17,669 nt of DNA from positions 1 to 17,669 of the forward strand of contig JAFDIC010000033.1 in NCBI GenBank assembly GCA_019308525.1. Reading direction: 5' to 3'. How positions within the stretch are numbered: position 1 is the first letter of the stretch; every line of letters begins with the position of its first letter. Made by a program: the position numbers and the translations under genes. Shown here one piece after another: positions 14,981 through 17,669 of the stretch. Below the pieces are notes generated by a model, which saw only the letters and a program-made list of their open reading frames with translations, made no database searches and was not told the DNA's origin. The stretch comes from Deltaproteobacteria bacterium (GTDB lineage: Bacteria; Desulfobacterota; DSM-4660; Desulfatiglandales; HGW-15).

Positions 14981-15538
14981 TTATAACCCTCCCGCAACTC
15001 CGATGACTTTTCTATACACGGCACTTATGTTGGACAGGGTTTGATTAGGACCTTCACCCAGGGAATCCATTTCATAATAGATAGCCACTCCACCGGAAGA
15101 GCCGCCACCAACCCCTTCTGCGCCGCTGGCAAACTCGGCACTTCCTCCTGCCAGGCTCTCCTGGCCAAGGCGCTTTACATCCACGTCCACATTGTAGCCG
15201 TCAAATACGAACCGTATATCACGAGAGAGATCGTAGACATCAAACCCCATGATTTCCCTGTAGAATTTTCCATCGCTATCTAGGTAAGTGACACCGCCTG
15301 CATCCGGTTCCGCGCCAGTTTCAAAGCACTCAGAGATAAGCTTTGGTGCCGAGTAAACGCCGCTGTCAGCATTGTAGAAAGCGATCTTCTGGAATTTTTC
15401 ATTTCCGGCAATCTGGACCTCGATTTCCGTGGTGGTGGTTGCGGATATTCCAATCAACGTGAGAAACGCAAGCATTAGAAGGAGTACGATCATGATCGAA
15501 CCTTCCTTATTCAAGATCTTCCCGAGTAGACGTTCCAT
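14981..15538 (-). CDS. pilX: PilX-family minor pilin / pilus assembly protein
   Basis: 185 residues. The N-terminus (NKEG|SIMIVLLLMLAFLTLIGISA) is the PilX_N pattern: a short basic leader ending in Gly13, then a hydrophobic helix without the Glu at +5. The diagnostic 'TEIEVQIAGNEKFQKIAFYNADSG' follows (PilX proteins have 'LQIAGNxxxxxxAFYAAEAG'). The C-terminal part has a Gly/Ser-rich loop (about residues 131-150) and then strands. In Pseudomonas, PilX joins PilV, PilW and PilY1 in the tip-priming complex. A strong ribosome-binding site (GAAGGGGG) precedes the ATG at 15538; the stop lies 3 bp before pilY1 and the start 16 bp after pilV. Confidence 0.88.
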   Translation of the reverse strand: MERLLGKILNKEGSIMIVLLLMLAFLTLIGISATTTTEIEVQIAGNEKFQKIAFYNADSGVYSAPKLISECFETGAEPDAGGVTYLDSDGKFYREIMGFDVYDLSRDIRFVFDGYNVDVDVKRLGQESLAGGSAEFASGAEGVGGGSSGGVAIYYEMDSLGEGPNQTLSNISAVYRKVIGVAGGL

Positions 15539-15554
15539 AACTTGCCCCCTTCGA

Positions 15555-15980
15555 TCATTTCATCCGAGGCACTACTCGTTGAACGGAAACCTGCCGCAGG
15601 GCCCCTCGATCAACCCAGCTTACGGTAATGTTGACTGTCTTGGTATCATTGAGCGGGGAATCATCTACGACATTCCACCCTATTGAATAACCGATGGGAG
15701 GATCGGGATCCGTGTGATTGCCCGCCGAGAGATCTGAATGGTCGAAGGGCAGCGCCAAAATTTTTTCCAGTCGATCCGCTGCCAGGGAGGTGGCTTCCGT
15801 GACACCACTGGCAAAGGCATTGCCCTTAATGGTGGAAACCTGCATGGAGGCCAAGGAAAGCAGTCCGATCGTTAGGATGGAGATCGCGAAGATCGCCTCT
15901 AGGAGAGTAAAGCCCTCTTCCTTCTTGGCCCTAATCCGTTTTCCTGACCTGTCCTGGCTGTTCATTTCTTTTGCTTCCAT
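15555..15980 (-). CDS. pilV: PilV-family minor pilin (type IV prepilin)
   Basis: 141 residues. A 23-residue basic leader ends in the prepilin peptidase site EEG23|F24, followed by TLLEA with Glu28 at position +5 and a hydrophobic helix (IFAISILTIGLLSLASMQVS). This is the class III/type IVa pilin signature, and 'LEAIFAISILTIGLLSLASMQ' is typical of PilV. 'TEATSLAADRLEKILALPFD' follows, and the C-terminus is a small beta domain (VNITVSWVDRGALRQVSVQR). AAGGGG lies eight bases before the ATG at 15980; an in-frame ATG at 15965 would give a shorter leader but has a poorer ribosome-binding site. It sits 12 bp after pilW. Confidence 0.9.
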   Translation of the reverse strand: MEAKEMNSQDRSGKRIRAKKEEGFTLLEAIFAISILTIGLLSLASMQVSTIKGNAFASGVTEATSLAADRLEKILALPFDHSDLSAGNHTDPDPPIGYSIGWNVVDDSPLNDTKTVNITVSWVDRGALRQVSVQRVVPRMK

Positions 15981-15992
15981 GGCTATTACCCC

Positions 15993-16664
15993 TTAGTCAA
16001 CACCTAAGTTTCGGCATTTCACTTCGACCGTTAGGAACTTCCTTCGGAAATGATCCCCGCCAGAAGAGAATATGGTCGTACCCTGCTGATTCTTGTAATC
16101 CATGGTATTTCTGTATCCTCGTTCAGGGTCCTGTGTTCGAGCCAGCAGAGATATCTGTATCGATCTTATCTTTGAAAGTGTTGAAGTCTGATTCCCATCT
16201 TCATCAAGATACACAAAATTCAAGGCGTCAATATTTTCCGCCAGGGTCTGCAAACCCGTTCCATTTACGTCATTTCGCCGCAAATCATTATCACCGTCAC
16301 CGTCGCCATCAGAAAGGAGATACGTAATATCTTCACCGGGATCCCCAGTGTCGCCATCCGGACCCCCTGTCCCGGAGTCGTCCGTGATGTCTGATGTGAT
16401 TCGGATGGTATCGGCGCTGGCCACCTGGATCCCGGCGCCAGCAGCACCGATCGGATCGTATCCAGCCATCCTGATCTCTCTTTCCATCAGATACAGGCCC
16501 GCTCGCAAGTTTTGCTGCATTGCACAGACCTGTTCCTGAGTCAAATAGGAGCCCTGCTGAGATTGAAAAGAAGAAAAAACGCTTGTCAGAATGATGCCTG
16601 ACATGATCATGGCTACCAGAATTTCAGTGATGGTAAAGCCATGGTTGGATGTCTTGATATTCAT
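15993..16664 (-). CDS. pilW: PilW-family minor pilin (type IV prepilin)
   Basis: 223 residues, first gene of the operon in this window. A nine-residue leader ends in HG9|F10 with Glu14 at +5 (FTITE), then a hydrophobic helix (ILVAMIMSGIILTSVFSSF) and the PilW-typical 'QQNLRAGLYLMEREIRMAGYDP'. An Asp/Gly-rich stretch in the middle (SDGDGDGDNDLRRNDVNG, about residues 117-135) looks like a calcium-binding loop. 'LAENIDALNFVYLDEDG' and 'IRSIQISLLART' complete the family pattern. AAGGG lies upstream of the ATG at a suitable distance. In Pseudomonas the order is fimU-pilV-pilW-pilX-pilY1; here pilW comes before pilV, and no fimU/fimT-like frame lies upstream. Confidence 0.9.
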   Translation of the reverse strand: MNIKTSNHGFTITEILVAMIMSGIILTSVFSSFQSQQGSYLTQEQVCAMQQNLRAGLYLMEREIRMAGYDPIGAAGAGIQVASADTIRITSDITDDSGTGGPDGDTGDPGEDITYLLSDGDGDGDNDLRRNDVNGTGLQTLAENIDALNFVYLDEDGNQTSTLSKIRSIQISLLARTQDPERGYRNTMDYKNQQGTTIFSSGGDHFRRKFLTVEVKCRNLGVD

Positions 16665-17285
16665 CGTCTTAAGGCCCTTTGCTTGATCTATACTGGTACT
16701 GCTTTCATGCCCGCTTTTGGGGGCTGGTCCAGTTTCTTTTCGGTCATATGATGTTCCGCAAAATACATACCAAAACCCAAAAACGGGTTATTATTCAATA
16801 ATTCAAATAAGTTGCAAGATATTTCAGTGACCCAACACCTCAAGAAAGGCGTATACAAAAAAGCACGCCGATTACAAAAATTCACATTTTTTGTAAATAA
16901 TACAGGAGAAACAGTGTCATAGAAGGACTCAAATCCGTCTTTGGTTACCATAGAATTCTTGCTTTTTCCCTGGTCCCTTGCTTTGCTTAGGATCTCATAT
17001 CGATCTTTTTTTCGTCTTTTTGCAGCGAGACCCAGAGAGGTATACTTCAACATGCCAATCTAAGCACTTTCCCTTCCAGGCCCTCCCTTCTGAGTCCTCT
17101 TATCGGGTGGACACCAATATTGCTGAGCATCTTCAGAACTACTTATCCTTGAGGGCACACCCGCGCGCGATCCTGGACGTTTCTTATGCTCCCTCTTCCC
17201 TTTATGAGGTTGGTAGTGTATTATCGAGCCTATGGGGGGACATATAGACCGGGAGTGAATGCTAACCTTTTTGTGGAGGAAAACC
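16665..17285. other. AT-rich intergenic stretch between divergent pilW and AsmA genes
   Basis: About 620 bp. Besides the sigma-54-like site it holds a palindrome-like ATTATTCAATAAT (about 16790-16802) and an AT hairpin TTACAAAAA/TTTTTGTAA (16872-16880 with 16888-16896, 7-nt loop). A 121-codon minus-strand frame (16688-17053) has no clear ribosome-binding site, spans the promoter-like site and shows no confident family match; its first 33 residues are basic and the rest looks random. 17054-17270 shows nothing recognisable. Confidence 0.55.
16758..16772 (-). promoter_or_regulatory. Sigma-54-like -24/-12 promoter element for the minor-pilin operon
   Basis: Read on the minus strand, TGGTATGTATTTTGC matches the sigma-54 consensus TGGCAC-N5-TTGC at eight of ten defined positions, with exact spacing and with both the GG and GC dinucleotides. 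Transcription would begin near 16746, about 80 bases before the pilW ATG. Pilin genes in Pseudomonas and Geobacter are known to use sigma-54 with PilR, which makes this plausible. It is still one match found by eye. Confidence 0.4.
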
Positions 17286-17669
17286 ATGGGTAAGGTAATC
17301 AAATGGATACTGATTGTGGGGGGCGCACTCGTCGCCCTTGTTATCATAGCCCTTCTTGTCGTTCCGGCGTTCGTGGATCTTCAGACCTACAAACCCCGGA
17401 TCGAGAAAATGGTCTCCGAGGCCACTGGCCGTCCCTTTTCCATCGGAGGGGACATAGACCTCTCCCTCTTTCCGTGGGTCGGCTTTTCAGCTTCTGATAT
17501 CCGTTTGGGGAACCCGCCGGGATTCGAGGAAAAGGACCTGGCGAGCATAAAATCCATAGAGGTGAGGGTAAGGCTTCTTCCCCTCATCTCCAAGGATATC
17601 CAGGTCAAGCGCTTCATAGTGGAGAGCCCTCGGATCGTGCTGGTGAAGGGAAAGGGCGGTAAGACCAAC
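17286..17669 (+). CDS. AsmA-family protein, N-terminal part (runs off the window)
   Basis: ATG at 17286 with GTGGAGGA upstream; 128 codons are visible and the frame is open at the right edge. An N-terminal membrane anchor (IKWILIVGGALVALVIIALLVVPAFV, about residues 5-30) is followed by the AsmA hallmark 'YKPRIEKMVSEATGRPFSIG', then 'DIDLSLFPWVGFSASDIRLG' with 'NPPGFEEKDLASIKSIEVRV' and 'LLPLISKDIQVKRFIVESPR'. AsmA-like proteins are inner-membrane-anchored periplasmic bridge or chorein-like proteins linked to phospholipid transport and outer-membrane assembly. Family members are usually 600-1000 residues, so most of the protein lies outside. It is divergent from the pil operon and probably unrelated to it. 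Confidence 0.9.
   Translation, partial: MGKVIKWILIVGGALVALVIIALLVVPAFVDLQTYKPRIEKMVSEATGRPFSIGGDIDLSLFPWVGFSASDIRLGNPPGFEEKDLASIKSIEVRVRLLPLISKDIQVKRFIVESPRIVLVKGKGGKTN

Noticed and set aside
16688..17053. 121-codon minus-strand frame upstream of pilW
   Set aside because: There is no clear ribosome-binding site, it spans the sigma-54-like element and AT hairpin, and the composition after residue 35 looks random. The basic start (AAKRRKKDRYEILSKA) faintly recalls winged-helix regulators but does not align well enough to call.

Overview
The window looks like a stretch of a Desulfobacterota-type ('deltaproteobacterial') chromosome. This is an inference from the moderately GC-rich sequence and from the mix of genes: a Liv-type amino-acid/amide ABC importer next to hydantoinase-type genes, a type IV pilus minor-pilin cluster, and decayed MNT/HepT genes. 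No rRNA, tRNA, CRISPR array or intact mobile element was seen.

Region 1 (1-5839, + strand) reads as one catabolic operon. It holds the end of livM, then livG, then livF, then the hydantoinase/oxoprolinase pair hyuA-hyuB. The importer would bring in an amide, cyclic amide or amino-acid-like substrate, and HyuAB would open it or act on it with ATP. The livF reading frame carries an in-frame TAA at 1806-1808 although all of its ATPase motifs are otherwise present. Facing the operon is a minus-strand TIM-barrel protein of the sugar phosphate isomerase/epimerase family (5888-6805).

Region 2 (about 6806-10823) is loose and partly decayed. Three genes look functional: an NmrA-type NAD(P)-binding protein (7685-8587), a metallo-beta-lactamase-fold RNase Z-like hydrolase (8894-9742) and a small exported protein with the C-terminal half of a DUF481 outer-membrane barrel (9953-10372). 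Between them lie relics: an MntA-HepT toxin-antitoxin pair broken by a 7-bp tandem duplication and a one-base shift (about 7040-7463), a 41-codon stub (8706-8831) and the Walker A end of a Liv-type ATPase (10549-10758). Two overlapping hairpins, each ending in T5, sit at 7509-7562.

Region 3 (10824-16664, - strand) is a compact minor-pilin operon, in order of transcription pilW-pilV-pilX-pilY1-pilY2-like. These proteins would prime the type IV pilus and form its tip, with PilY1 as the tip adhesin and mechanosensor. A sigma-54-like -24/-12 element lies upstream at 16758-16772. The window ends in the start of a + strand AsmA-family gene (17286 onward).

I did not find a convincing new multi-gene system. 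The most useful observations are the decoded MNT/HepT relic, the nonsense codon in livF, the overlapping hairpins and the Asp-rich, probably calcium-binding loops in PilY1 and PilW.
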